A stretch of 58,759 bases of DNA from assembly GCA_949372635.1 (NCBI GenBank), contig CASIAB010000005.1:267501-326259 (forward strand), read 5' to 3'. Source of the stretch: an uncultured Pseudomonadales bacterium. Its GTDB lineage: Bacteria > Pseudomonadota > Gammaproteobacteria > Pseudomonadales > Pseudohongiellaceae. Below are positions 39,941-49,143 of this stretch, in pieces. The notes below the pieces were generated by a model. It ran no database searches. It had not been told where the DNA came from and was given only the letters and a program-made list of their open reading frames with translations. A program made the position numbers and the translations under genes. Position 1 is the first letter of the stretch. Each line of letters begins with the position of its first letter.

Positions 39941-42344
39941 CGGTCTTCAGTTCTGTCTTGATATCTTGCATGACATCTCTTCCGATTAAGCTACCACCAC
40001 CTTCGGACTTAAAACTCTCGATGCGCGAGGGGATGATTCGCCGTGGATAGTAGTTATTCTCTATGTTTGCATCGGCTGTTTCCTGCATTGGGTCGATCGC
40101 AACGCTAAGCAATTCGTTTTGACTCACGATCAGCTTTTTTACCTGCGTCGCATTTTTGCGCCAAATCTCAGCGGGTAGTCGCATTTCTTCGGTAGTACCA
40201 TCGACATACTCCATCTCCAAGATTACCGGCATGACAAGGCCACCCTCATTTGAAAGCTCGAGGATGTAGTAGTTCAGATCTTCTGAGACAGCCCTATCGA
40301 GAACCTCGCGTTCCCAATCTTCGAGGCCTTCTAGGAAGCTGTTGTAAGAGTTTCGCTCCTTGTTCGTGACAGTAAACTGGTCATTGTCATCGTAGAAGTC
40401 ACGGACATCGGTATTACGCTCGACCCAAGTCTGCCTTCCTTCTTCAAGATTTCGTTGTATATACAGCGAAGGGGGCAGTGCCTTCTCCGTCTCGCGCTGA
40501 CGTGCATAGTCAATATCTGGATTCTCAGTATCAATACGCATCTCATAGACCCTATCAAGAGAGATATCTACATGATCTGTAGTGTAGAACCAACCACGCC
40601 AGAACCAATCCAGATCGATACCAGACGCCTCTTCCATCGTCCGGAAAAAGTCTGCCGGTGTGGGACGCTTAAATTCCCATTGGAGCGAATATTCTTTGAA
40701 GGCGAAATCAAAAAGCTCGCGACCCATAATGGTTTCGCGCAAGATATTAATCGCCGTTGCTGGTTTGGAATAGGCATTCGGGCCCAGACGCAGCACGCTA
40801 TCTGACTGAGTCATAATGGGAACCTGGGTCTGCGAAACCATGTAGTCAACGATATACCTAGGCTCTACTCCCCAGGGTATCTCCGCATCCCATTCGCGAC
40901 CGGCAACCGAGTCAAGGTAGCTATTAATGCCCTCGTCCATCCAGGTCCATTGGCGTTCATCTGAGTTAACGATCATTGGGAAGTAGAAGTGTCCGACCTC
41001 GTGAATGACGACACCAATTAGGAAACGCTTCTCAGCCAAGGAATAGGTTCGAGACCCATCGTCCTGCAGCGTCGTACGTGGACCATTAAAGGTAATCATT
41101 GGATATTCCATACCGCCGAGAAAACCCGCGTTCAAAGAGATTGCCGTTGGATAAGGGAAATCGAAAGAGAAGCGGCTATAGACTTCGAGGGTATGAATAA
41201 CGACTTCGGTGGATAGATCCGACCAGAGCGTCCCGCCCTCTTTCGGATAATAGGACATGGCCATCACCAGTTCCTGATCAGCGCCTTCTTGGTAATGCCC
41301 TTTCGCGTCCCAAATAAATTTCCTTGATGAGCCCCAAGCAAAATCACGTACATTCTGTGCGGCAAATCGCCAAGTCTTAGTGTCATCTACTCCTTCGCTC
41401 TCATTTTCAAGAGCTTCTTCTGGGGTAACTATGTAAACGGGTCTATCCGCAGTCTCAGCCTCTTGCAGACGGTCGCGTTGCTCTCTTGTTAGAACTTGGC
41501 TCGCGTTCTGCAACTCGCCGGTTGCTGCAACAATATGATCCGAAGGCACAGTAAGCGCAACTTCGTAGTCGCCAAACTCTAATGTGAACTCACCCCCGCC
41601 TAGAAATTCTTTATTGGTCCAACCTTCGTAGTCGGTGTAGGCAACCAGACGCGGGAACCATTGTGAAATCGCGAACAGATAATTGCCACCTTCGTTCCCA
41701 TCGTCGGGGAAATATTCGTATCCACCACGAGGTCGAAGCACATCACCATTGACCACGTTATAGGCATAATCGATTTCAAATTCAACATCCTGACCAGAAT
41801 TCACCGAGCGTGCGAGATCGATGCGCATAAGTGTGCCAACTATCGTATATCGAAGATCATTTCCCGAACTGTCGCGAACTGAGTTTATTGCGTAACCTAA
41901 GTCCGCGTCTTCGTTATATTGGAGGGAGCGCAACTGGCCTAAACTGATGCGTGCAGGAGAATTAGAATCTGGGCTGCTACCATTAAAGGTAGAGCTCATA
42001 TTTCCCATTGAGTCGCTACTGAAGCGGTTCTGATCTAACTGCAGCCAAAGATAGGCCAGCGTATCGGGAGAATTATTCTGGTAACGTATAGTTTCAGTAC
42101 CCGAAATCCGCTGAGACTCTTCGTCAAGAGCGACATCTATTTCGTAGTCAACTTCTTGCTGCCAATACTGATGACCCGGCTGACCAGATGCGTTCCTGTA
42201 AACGTTTGGAGTCGGAAGTACTTCGTCCAATTGACGGAATTTATCTTGATACGAACCCTTCGTCTGTTGAATGCCTTGTGCGAATAATGGGGAAATGTTT
42301 ATCAATATGCTTATCGCAGTCATGCACAAGACGATTCTCTTCAT
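39915..42344 (-). CDS. M1 family zinc aminopeptidase, secreted
   Basis: An 809 aa metallopeptidase with an N-terminal signal (ISPLFAQG). The substrate-anchoring motif is GGMEYPM, where most M1 enzymes have GAMEN. The zinc motif is HEVGH near 445-449, with the third ligand in WMDEGINSYL about 18 residues later. It probably trims peptides in the periplasm. The N-terminal beta domain is typical. A GGAGGT-type site precedes the ATG. Overlaps the DUF6702 gene. Confidence 0.93.
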   Translation of the reverse strand: MKRIVLCMTAISILINISPLFAQGIQQTKGSYQDKFRQLDEVLPTPNVYRNASGQPGHQYWQQEVDYEIDVALDEESQRISGTETIRYQNNSPDTLAYLWLQLDQNRFSSDSMGNMSSTFNGSSPDSNSPARISLGQLRSLQYNEDADLGYAINSVRDSSGNDLRYTIVGTLMRIDLARSVNSGQDVEFEIDYAYNVVNGDVLRPRGGYEYFPDDGNEGGNYLFAISQWFPRLVAYTDYEGWTNKEFLGGGEFTLEFGDYEVALTVPSDHIVAATGELQNASQVLTREQRDRLQEAETADRPVYIVTPEEALENESEGVDDTKTWRFAAQNVRDFAWGSSRKFIWDAKGHYQEGADQELVMAMSYYPKEGGTLWSDLSTEVVIHTLEVYSRFSFDFPYPTAISLNAGFLGGMEYPMITFNGPRTTLQDDGSRTYSLAEKRFLIGVVIHEVGHFYFPMIVNSDERQWTWMDEGINSYLDSVAGREWDAEIPWGVEPRYIVDYMVSQTQVPIMTQSDSVLRLGPNAYSKPATAINILRETIMGRELFDFAFKEYSLQWEFKRPTPADFFRTMEEASGIDLDWFWRGWFYTTDHVDISLDRVYEMRIDTENPDIDYARQRETEKALPPSLYIQRNLEEGRQTWVERNTDVRDFYDDNDQFTVTNKERNSYNSFLEGLEDWEREVLDRAVSEDLNYYILELSNEGGLVMPVILEMEYVDGTTEEMRLPAEIWRKNATQVKKLIVSQNELLSVAIDPMQETADANIENNYYPRRIIPSRIESFKSEGGGSLIGRDVMQDIKTELKTDEDDEQDN

Positions 42345-42464
42345 AACGACCGACCTCCTAAACGTAAGTTTACCAAGATATGTGACTGCGAATAATAACG
42401 CTTTTTCCTCGATTTGTGGCTATCCATTTAATAATTACCTTTGTTCTGAGGTAGACTCAACCTT

Positions 42465-43688
42465 ATGGACCTCATATTGATTGCGATTCCGTTTTTTTTC
42501 ATGCTGATATTTATCGAATTGGCCTACGGCTTGCTCCGTGGTAACAATACCTATCGCCTCAATGACAGCATCAACAGCATCTCCATGGGCAGCCTAAGTC
42601 GCCTGCAAAGCCTTGTAATTCTGGGATTTTCCGGCTCAATTTATGAAATCGTTGTGGCTAGATACCAGCTAATACAGCTAGCGGATGACGCGCTATGGGT
42701 CTGGATTAGCTGCTTCATTCTCTATGATTTCGCCTACTACTGGAAACATCGTTTCGGACACGAGGTAGCTCTATTTTGGGGCTCTCACGTCGCTCACCAC
42801 CAGAGCGAAGATTACAATCTCAGCACTGCGCTGCGGCAGACTAGCATAGATTTCTATGGCTTCGCTTTCTATGTCCCCTTCTTTTTCCTAGGCTACCCAG
42901 CGGAAATCCTTTTCACGGTGGTCAGCCTGAACTTGATCTATCAGTTCTGGGTTCATACCGAGCACGTGCCTAAGCTCGGCCCGATCGAGTGGTTATTCGT
43001 TACCCCCTCGAATCACCGTGTTCATCATGCTCGAAATAAAATCTATGTAGATAGGAACTACGGAGGCGTGTTCATTCTGTGGGATAGAATATTCGGCAGC
43101 TTTCAGGAAGAGCTTAAAAAAGAACCTGCGGTGTTCGGTCTGCGCAAACCGCTCAATAGCTGGAATCCAATCTGGGCCAACGTGCACGTGTATTGGAGAC
43201 TCATCCTTGACATAGTATCAATGCCTGGAATTGCCAATAAGCTAAAACTCATGTTCAAACCACCAGGCTGGCGTGCCGAGCATAAGCAGGGTCATTGCAA
43301 ACTCAACATCGAGCCTGTCGACCTCACCTCTCGATTCGACCCAACAATATCGTCCTTCAGTCTAATTTATACCTGTGTCCAATTTCTCTTTACTGTCGTT
43401 CTAAGCCTTGCCGTACTTCTGGGCGCTGCATCGCTTAGTTATTCGTTAGTAAGCTTGGCGGTGATCTATCTGTTCTTCTCATTCTTTGTTGCAGGAGCCT
43501 GGCTAGAAGGGAAAGAGTTCGCACTAATCCTAGAGATAGTACGACTTGTATTTCTCGTGCCATGTCTGTTGTTACTCGATTTGAATCCAATAGTGACAGC
43601 ATTGCTGGTCCTCAATGCGACTCTCGTTTTGCCCTTACTACTAATTATTGGATCTAAACAGATTCAAGTTCTATCAATTAGCCAATAA
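42465..43688 (+). CDS. Sterol desaturase / fatty-acid hydroxylase superfamily membrane protein
   Basis: The 407 aa membrane protein has the histidine clusters of this di-iron superfamily: HRFGHEVALFWGSHVAHH, HTEHV and NHRVHHARN. Four or more hydrophobic segments surround them, and an extra membrane region of about 110 residues follows. Such enzymes hydroxylate or desaturate lipids, carotenoids or ether lipids; the substrate is not predictable. GAGG lies rather far (about 14 bases) before the ATG. It diverges from the M1 peptidase gene. Confidence 0.9.
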   Translation: MDLILIAIPFFFMLIFIELAYGLLRGNNTYRLNDSINSISMGSLSRLQSLVILGFSGSIYEIVVARYQLIQLADDALWVWISCFILYDFAYYWKHRFGHEVALFWGSHVAHHQSEDYNLSTALRQTSIDFYGFAFYVPFFFLGYPAEILFTVVSLNLIYQFWVHTEHVPKLGPIEWLFVTPSNHRVHHARNKIYVDRNYGGVFILWDRIFGSFQEELKKEPAVFGLRKPLNSWNPIWANVHVYWRLILDIVSMPGIANKLKLMFKPPGWRAEHKQGHCKLNIEPVDLTSRFDPTISSFSLIYTCVQFLFTVVLSLAVLLGAASLSYSLVSLAVIYLFFSFFVAGAWLEGKEFALILEIVRLVFLVPCLLLLDLNPIVTALLVLNATLVLPLLLIIGSKQIQVLSISQ

Positions 43689-43951
43689 CCGTTCAGGGCT
43701 ATACTTCGACCGATGCATCCTACCAGCGACTCGCTTTTTCTTTAACCGCTATGCTATTGGCAGCGCTTTCTATACAGCGCAAAGAAAAAAGGTAGAACAA
43801 ATCAGCCTGTCCCTGAGAATGACGCCAAATCAGAATGCCTGCCTCTTTACAACCGAGCAGCACTCGAAAACTAAAGTTAGAGTAATTAGAATTTTTTGTT
43901 GCGATGAAATAACATATACAAATGGTTAACGGCGGTTTAAAGCGACTGCAG

Positions 43952-44692
43952 CTAAATTCTTGTTAGCGGAAAATCTAATAACAAACTTCCATTTTCCGGA
44001 TCGCGCAATTCAAATTGCGCTTGCGAAGCACTTTCTAGCGCATCAGTAAAAGTAGAACCACTTTCAATGTTGCTCATGATAAATGCGACACGTGTGGTAA
44101 CACTGCTCGCCGGAGGAATCTCCAGCGGAATAAATTCATAGCCTACAGATTCACTCAGCATACCCTGCACGGTTGACTCGACGCTGAGGTTAGAGCCAGG
44201 AATTTGCTTTCTTACTGCTCGATATAACACAACTTCGCCATCGCCATCTGTCATTCTCAGGAAGACATTCACCTGCTTGGTAAATAGCTCGAGATTTGCC
44301 ACTCGCAGTGACGGCGTATAGATCGGATAGCTAAAACCCACCTCGATAATTCCATTACTAGAGCTATCGGTAATGAGCTCGTTGCTAATCTGCTCTCCAA
44401 CTAGTCCCGACCCTGCTTGATTAGGCAGCAAAATAAAGTAGTAGGCTAGCACGGAAATTATCGCAGGAATGCAAATAGTCGCCGCATAAATTCTCGGCTT
44501 TCCCGACAAGAACGGATTGAAAGGATAAGCTGCGATTAACGCTGCCACTATGGCTAAGGACAATAACGCTGCTCGAATCAGCAGCGGCTCGCTACCAATT
44601 CGAGCGGGATTCTGAGCGATAAAAATCATTATTGCTACAGCGACAAAAAGCGCTGAAATGGAAACAATAGTTTTTCTTAGTCCGCTATTCAT
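43952..44692 (-). CDS. Unrecognised membrane protein
   Basis: I do not recognise this 246 aa protein. It has three predicted membrane helices (about 8-25, 38-57 and 70-90), then about 155 residues with alternating hydrophobic strands, probably periplasmic. There are no cysteines or catalytic-looking motifs in the tail. It lies 47 bp downstream of lipA on the same strand and may be co-transcribed. No family can be assigned. Confidence 0.7.
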   Translation of the reverse strand: MNSGLRKTIVSISALFVAVAIMIFIAQNPARIGSEPLLIRAALLSLAIVAALIAAYPFNPFLSGKPRIYAATICIPAIISVLAYYFILLPNQAGSGLVGEQISNELITDSSSNGIIEVGFSYPIYTPSLRVANLELFTKQVNVFLRMTDGDGEVVLYRAVRKQIPGSNLSVESTVQGMLSESVGYEFIPLEIPPASSVTTRVAFIMSNIESGSTFTDALESASQAQFELRDPENGSLLLDFPLTRI

Positions 44693-44739
44693 AGCTGCTG
44701 TAACCGCAATTCAGAAAGGGTGTTAGGGTTTGGGTACCC

Positions 44740-45702
44740 TTAAACTTTTTCGCCCTGGGCTTGCTTATCAGCGTGATAAGAAGATCTTACTAGAGGCCCG
44801 CTCGCGACATGCTTAAATCCCAGATTCTCGCCATAGAGGCGTAGCTCGTCGAATTCATCAGGGTGAACGAAGCGTTCTACTTTGAGATGCTCCTTCGATG
44901 GTTGTAGATACTGCCCCAGAGTCACCATGTCAATGTTGTGTGCGAACAGATCAACCATTACCTGTTTTACTTCATCTAGGGTCTCGCCCAGTCCGAGCAT
45001 CAGGCCCGACTTAGTCGTAACCGCAGGCCTGAGCCCTTTGTATCTCCTCAATAATTCTAGGGACCAGGCATAGTCGGCACCCGGTCGGGCTTTCTTATAT
45101 AATCTAGGCACCGTCTCCAGATTGTGGTTAAAAACATCCGGCGGACTGTCCTTGAGAATATCTAGGGCAATATCCATCCTGCCGCGAAAGTCTGGCACCA
45201 GAACTTCTACTTGGATGTCTGGATTCAATCTACGCGTTTCGCTTATGCAGGTTGCAAAGTGTTGCGCCCCGCTATCTTTCAAATCATCGCGGTCCACGGA
45301 CGTAATCACAACATAGCTTAAGCCCATTTCGCTGATGGCAGAAGCAAGCTCGGCTGGCTCATCTTCATTCAGAGGATTTGGTTTTCCGTGAGCCACATCG
45401 CAGAATGGGCAGCGACGCGTACAGATTTCGCCCATAATCATGAATGTGGCGGTGCCGTTGCTAAAGCATTCTCCTAGGTTCGGACAGGATGCCTCCTCAC
45501 AGACTGAAGCAAGCTTGTGCTCTCTTAGCTTTTTTTTAATGTGATTGATCTTCGGCGATGCGGAAATTTTTACACGAATCCAAGCAGGTTTAGTAAGGAG
45601 CTCTGTGGTGGGGATGACCTTTACAGGAATGCGACGCACTTTATCCGCACCTCTAAGTTTCTCTCCCTCTATTAAAGTGTTTCTGCGCTTTCTTTCAGAC
45701 AT
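44740..45702 (-). CDS. lipA: LipA, lipoyl synthase
   Basis: This radical-SAM enzyme inserts two sulfurs into protein-bound octanoate to make lipoate. The auxiliary cluster ligands are C68, C73 and C79 (ASCPNLGEC). The radical-SAM CxxxCxxC is C94, C98 and C101 (CTRRCPFC). 320 aa, normal. It follows lipB by 16 bp, as in Pseudomonas and E. coli neighbourhoods. Confidence 0.96.
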   Translation of the reverse strand: MSERKRRNTLIEGEKLRGADKVRRIPVKVIPTTELLTKPAWIRVKISASPKINHIKKKLREHKLASVCEEASCPNLGECFSNGTATFMIMGEICTRRCPFCDVAHGKPNPLNEDEPAELASAISEMGLSYVVITSVDRDDLKDSGAQHFATCISETRRLNPDIQVEVLVPDFRGRMDIALDILKDSPPDVFNHNLETVPRLYKKARPGADYAWSLELLRRYKGLRPAVTTKSGLMLGLGETLDEVKQVMVDLFAHNIDMVTLGQYLQPSKEHLKVERFVHPDEFDELRLYGENLGFKHVASGPLVRSSYHADKQAQGEKV

Positions 45703-45718
45703 TAGATCAGTATCTCAA

Positions 45719-46414
45719 TCAGTCGGATTCGTAATATTCAAAGTAACCTAACTCGCTCAGCAATTTGTTACTAAGCGTCTTGCTCACCTTCTGCATGAGC
45801 GTATCGCTTGCAGGAACATGGTCGGCAACCTGCGTTACGGTGAGGTTCTCATAGCCACATGGATTGATACGCGAGAATGGCTCTAAATCCATCTTCACAT
45901 TTAGACTCATACCGTGATAACTCCAGCCCTTGCGTATCCGCAAGCCCAAGGCAGCTATTTTAGCATCATTCACGTACACACCGGGAGCCTTGGCTTTATT
46001 GCTCGCCGCTATGCCAAATTGCCCAAGAGTGTTGATGATTGCCTGCTCGATCAGGTCAACCAGATCACGAACATTCATATTACGTCGACCAACATTCAAC
46101 AACAGATAGACCACCAGCTGGCCGGGTCCATGATAGGTAACCTGGCCACCACGGTCTATCTGTACGACAGGAATTTCAGCTGAATTTAGGATATGCTTCG
46201 CCTTGCCTGCCAGACCTTGAGTAAAGACTGGTTTGTGGCTCAGCAGCCAGATTTCGTCACCGCGAGCAGCATTGGCTTGCTCAACCAAATAACGCATCGA
46301 TTTCCAGATTGGCTCATATTCCTGCAATCCCAATCTACGGACGATTAGCGGATGATGAGATTGCCCCTCATCTGCATTCGATTTTGCGTTGAAATGCTTA
46401 TAGCTGGCGAGCAT
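45719..46414 (-). CDS. lipB: LipB, octanoyl-ACP:protein N-octanoyltransferase
   Basis: LipB moves octanoate from acyl carrier protein to lipoyl domains, the step before LipA. Motifs are GGQVTYHGPGQLVVY, the catalytic Lys in DAKIAALGLRI and the catalytic Cys in NPCGY (about residue 186). About 231 aa. The ATG at 46414 is preferred over the GTG one codon earlier. It begins a few bases after the ybeD stop. Confidence 0.95.
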   Translation of the reverse strand: MLASYKHFNAKSNADEGQSHHPLIVRRLGLQEYEPIWKSMRYLVEQANAARGDEIWLLSHKPVFTQGLAGKAKHILNSAEIPVVQIDRGGQVTYHGPGQLVVYLLLNVGRRNMNVRDLVDLIEQAIINTLGQFGIAASNKAKAPGVYVNDAKIAALGLRIRKGWSYHGMSLNVKMDLEPFSRINPCGYENLTVTQVADHVPASDTLMQKVSKTLSNKLLSELGYFEYYESD

Positions 46415-46418
46415 CACC

Positions 46419-46709
46419 TTACAAGACCATCTTCACACTTTCGAGCGTCTTCAGCTCGTCGAATAGATTCTGTAATTGATCGACGCCGGTTGCGGCTATG
46501 GTAATTCTAACCGAGACATAGGTGTTTTTCTTGCTTACCTGCAACTCGATTAAGTCCGAAGAGATTTTCCCCGCATGTCTTTCTACGACTGCAACAACCT
46601 CGGCCTGAAACTCAATACTAGCCACGCCAATAATTTTGATTGGGTAGAGACAGGGAAATTCAATTTTGGGGGGATCAATTTCGGCATTTGGATGTAACTC
46701 TTTCGACAT
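46419..46709 (-). CDS. ybeD: YbeD/DUF493 family protein
   Basis: A 96 aa ACT-like small protein between dacA and lipB, the same position as in E. coli. The sequence IEFPCLYPIKIIG and the C-terminal SVRITIAATGVDQLQNLF are typical. Function is not firmly known; allosteric regulation of lipoate metabolism has been suggested. The ATG at 46709 has AGGG upstream; a GTG is one codon earlier. Confidence 0.92.
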   Translation of the reverse strand: MSKELHPNAEIDPPKIEFPCLYPIKIIGVASIEFQAEVVAVVERHAGKISSDLIELQVSKKNTYVSVRITIAATGVDQLQNLFDELKTLESVKMVL

Positions 46710-46713
46710 CACC

Positions 46714-47934
46714 CTATCCCGAAAACATACTACTGAACAAAAGAGTTATCCAGTCAACGAATCGCTTAAGAAAACCACCCTGCTCCACAGCCTGCATGGC
46801 AACTACATTACCCTGATAGAGAATATTATTATCCAGAACTACTCGAACCTCACCCATGATCTGCCTATCGCTGAGTGGCGCACGAATCACTTCTTCAACA
46901 TCAACTGTGGCAGTCATTGCCTCTGCCTGACCTCTTGGAATAGTTATATAAACCTCATCTTCTATTCCCAGGTCCACAGAATTCTGTTCGCCAGAAAAAA
47001 TCGGTACATTAGTCAGGACCTGATTCGAGTCATAAAGTTTGTGTGTCTCGTAGTAACGAAAACCATAGGTAAGTAGTTTCTGCGTCTCTATTGCACGAGC
47101 TTCTTCACTAACGGTGCCCATTACCACAGAGATCAGTCGCATGCCGTCACGCTCGGCTGAGGCAACGAGGCAGTAACCCGCCGCATCGGTCCAACCTGTT
47201 TTCATTCCATCGACATTACGATCGCGGAATAGCAGGGTATTTCGATTCGACTGACGAATACCGTTATAGGTATATTCTCGTTCGGCATACAAAGGATAGA
47301 ACTGCGCATGCTTGTTTATCGTAGCCTGCGCAAGAACGGCTAAATCACGAGCCGACATCGTATTGTAGTAAAGCTCAGTGTCCAGTCCGCTAACGTTCAT
47401 GAAGAAGCTTTGCGATAACCCAAGCACTTCAGCGTATTGATTCATCATGTCCGCGAAGGCTTCTTCGCTTCCGGCAATATGCTCTGCGATTGCCACGCTA
47501 GCATCATTTCCAGATTGAATAATGATGCCACGAAGCAGGTCTTCCACTTCGACCATTGTGTCTACGCCGATAAACATTTTAGAGCCTTCCATACGCCAGG
47601 CTTTCTCGCTGATATGGACTTCATCAGTCAACGCTAGATTGCCATTGAGAATCTCTTCGGTAGCAACATAGGCTGTCATTATTTTTGTAAGGCTCGCCGG
47701 CGGCAACGCTTCATCGGCATTCTCTTCAATGAGTATGTGCCCGGTCTTTGCATCTATCAAAATATAGCTGGTTCCGGCTATCTCTGGCGGCCTTGGAATA
47801 ATGGCGGGCGCAGCAAAGGAAAGATTACTCGCAAACATGACCACCGCCATGAGCCACGAGAGTCCTTTCTTTTGCGTCGTAGAGTATTTTGGGCGTGGAT
47901 AAATCGGGCGTGATGAAATAGAAAAAGGTGACAT
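46714..47934 (-). CDS. dacA: D-alanyl-D-alanine carboxypeptidase (PBP5/6 family)
   Basis: This enzyme trims the terminal D-Ala of peptidoglycan pentapeptides in the periplasm. The active-site motifs are SLTK (S81 from this start), SGN near 141, and KTG in GMKTGW. The C-terminus ends with a likely amphipathic membrane anchor (FLKRFVDWITLLFSSMF). The frame extends to a TTG at 47982, but the ATG at 47934 has GGA at good spacing and leaves a normal signal peptide (ending LSFA). Confidence 0.94.
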   Translation of the reverse strand: MSPFSISSRPIYPRPKYSTTQKKGLSWLMAVVMFASNLSFAAPAIIPRPPEIAGTSYILIDAKTGHILIEENADEALPPASLTKIMTAYVATEEILNGNLALTDEVHISEKAWRMEGSKMFIGVDTMVEVEDLLRGIIIQSGNDASVAIAEHIAGSEEAFADMMNQYAEVLGLSQSFFMNVSGLDTELYYNTMSARDLAVLAQATINKHAQFYPLYAEREYTYNGIRQSNRNTLLFRDRNVDGMKTGWTDAAGYCLVASAERDGMRLISVVMGTVSEEARAIETQKLLTYGFRYYETHKLYDSNQVLTNVPIFSGEQNSVDLGIEDEVYITIPRGQAEAMTATVDVEEVIRAPLSDRQIMGEVRVVLDNNILYQGNVVAMQAVEQGGFLKRFVDWITLLFSSMFSG

Positions 47935-48032
47935 AAAAATCCGTCTCGTTTGAGTGTAGTGAGTAGTGAAATGACGAATCAATTGATGAAACTGGTCGTG
48001 GCTGTTACTCGGTAATAGTGCGTGCTGCCGCG

Positions 48033-48905
48033 CTATTCAGTAACAGTGTACGGGCTTCCCAAGTTAGCGGCAACAACACTTTCGCTAACTCGTTGGATTT
48101 GACCAGGATCAGAAATTGGGCCGACTCTAACTCGATGTAAAATTTTGTTGTTCGAAGTATTCACTGTCCGAATAAACACAGGCAGGCTAGTAATTTCCTC
48201 TACCCTGCTCGTGACTTCTTGCGCAGCGCTTAGATCTGAAAACGCTCCTACCTGCACATATTTGCTGCCAGTAGAACTGACGCGCAGTGTCTCATTCCCC
48301 ACAGAATTCGAGGCCCTTACAGCACGATCGCCAGAAGTGCCAGTTGCTACTATAGATTCCAGCTGTACGCGAGCGGTGCCTCTGTCCGCGTAACCGAGTT
48401 TTACGGCAGCAGCATAAGATAAGTCAATAACGCGATCACCATGGAAGGGGCCTCTATCATTAACTCTGACTACTATATTTCTATTGTTATCCAAATTCGT
48501 GACGCGCAAGAAACTCGGTATGGGCAGAGACTTATGCGCTGCCGATGCTAGAAACATATCAAACACCTCACCGTTGGAGGTCTTGTGCCCATGAAATTTC
48601 TCGCCATACCAAGAGGCCACTCCACGTTCGTTATAGCCCTCTTCGGTTGGCATCACTTCGTAGCTCTTACCCAATACCGTATAGGGGCTGCGATTTCCTG
48701 CCCCGGTGCGATTTAATGGCTCTGGAATAACCTCTGGAATTGAGGCGAGATCGACAATTCGAGTCGGCGCCCGATCCTGCGAGATACTGTAGCGACCGGC
48801 GTTCGGTGACTCAGGACTTTGCTCTGGCGCTGAGCTACAGGCCATCATGGCCACTAAAATCGGTGAAACTATCGAAATTCTCAGCGCGGTATCGCTCATG
48901 ATCAT
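48033..48905 (-). CDS. rlpA: RlpA, septal-ring lytic transglycosylase lipoprotein
   Basis: RlpA cleaves glycan strands without stem peptides. A lipobox (MMAC) anchors it to a membrane. The double-psi beta-barrel domain has GVASWYG, TSNGEVFDM, AAHKSLP and VRVNDRGPF; the Glu, His and Asp in these match the catalytic residues reported for the Pseudomonas enzyme. A C-terminal SPOR domain (YVQVGAFSDLSAAQ) should bind denuded septal peptidoglycan. 290 aa. mltB, which lies between rlpA and rodA in Pseudomonas, is absent. Confidence 0.94.
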   Translation of the reverse strand: MIMSDTALRISIVSPILVAMMACSSAPEQSPESPNAGRYSISQDRAPTRIVDLASIPEVIPEPLNRTGAGNRSPYTVLGKSYEVMPTEEGYNERGVASWYGEKFHGHKTSNGEVFDMFLASAAHKSLPIPSFLRVTNLDNNRNIVVRVNDRGPFHGDRVIDLSYAAAVKLGYADRGTARVQLESIVATGTSGDRAVRASNSVGNETLRVSSTGSKYVQVGAFSDLSAAQEVTSRVEEITSLPVFIRTVNTSNNKILHRVRVGPISDPGQIQRVSESVVAANLGSPYTVTE

Positions 48906-49143
48906 ATAAATTTCCGTATTAAAGTGGCTCTAAACTTGGGTTTTACAATTCCTTCTTTGATCCGCTAGTGCCAAAAGACGCTAACACAGCATCAGAAAAA
49001 CCAAGGGCACCTCAAGAATAACGTCCAATCTGAAAATAATTTTAACGGCATCTAAGGATTTTAACGGCGGCATGGAGCAGAAATAGCGATCGAATCGAAA
49101 TTCCAAACAATAATAACAAATAAAATCATTAAAATTCAGTAAT

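Noticed and set aside
43648..43929. A 93-codon plus-strand frame after the sterol-desaturase-type gene
   Set aside because: It starts inside that gene in another frame and has no ribosome site, domain or sensible composition.
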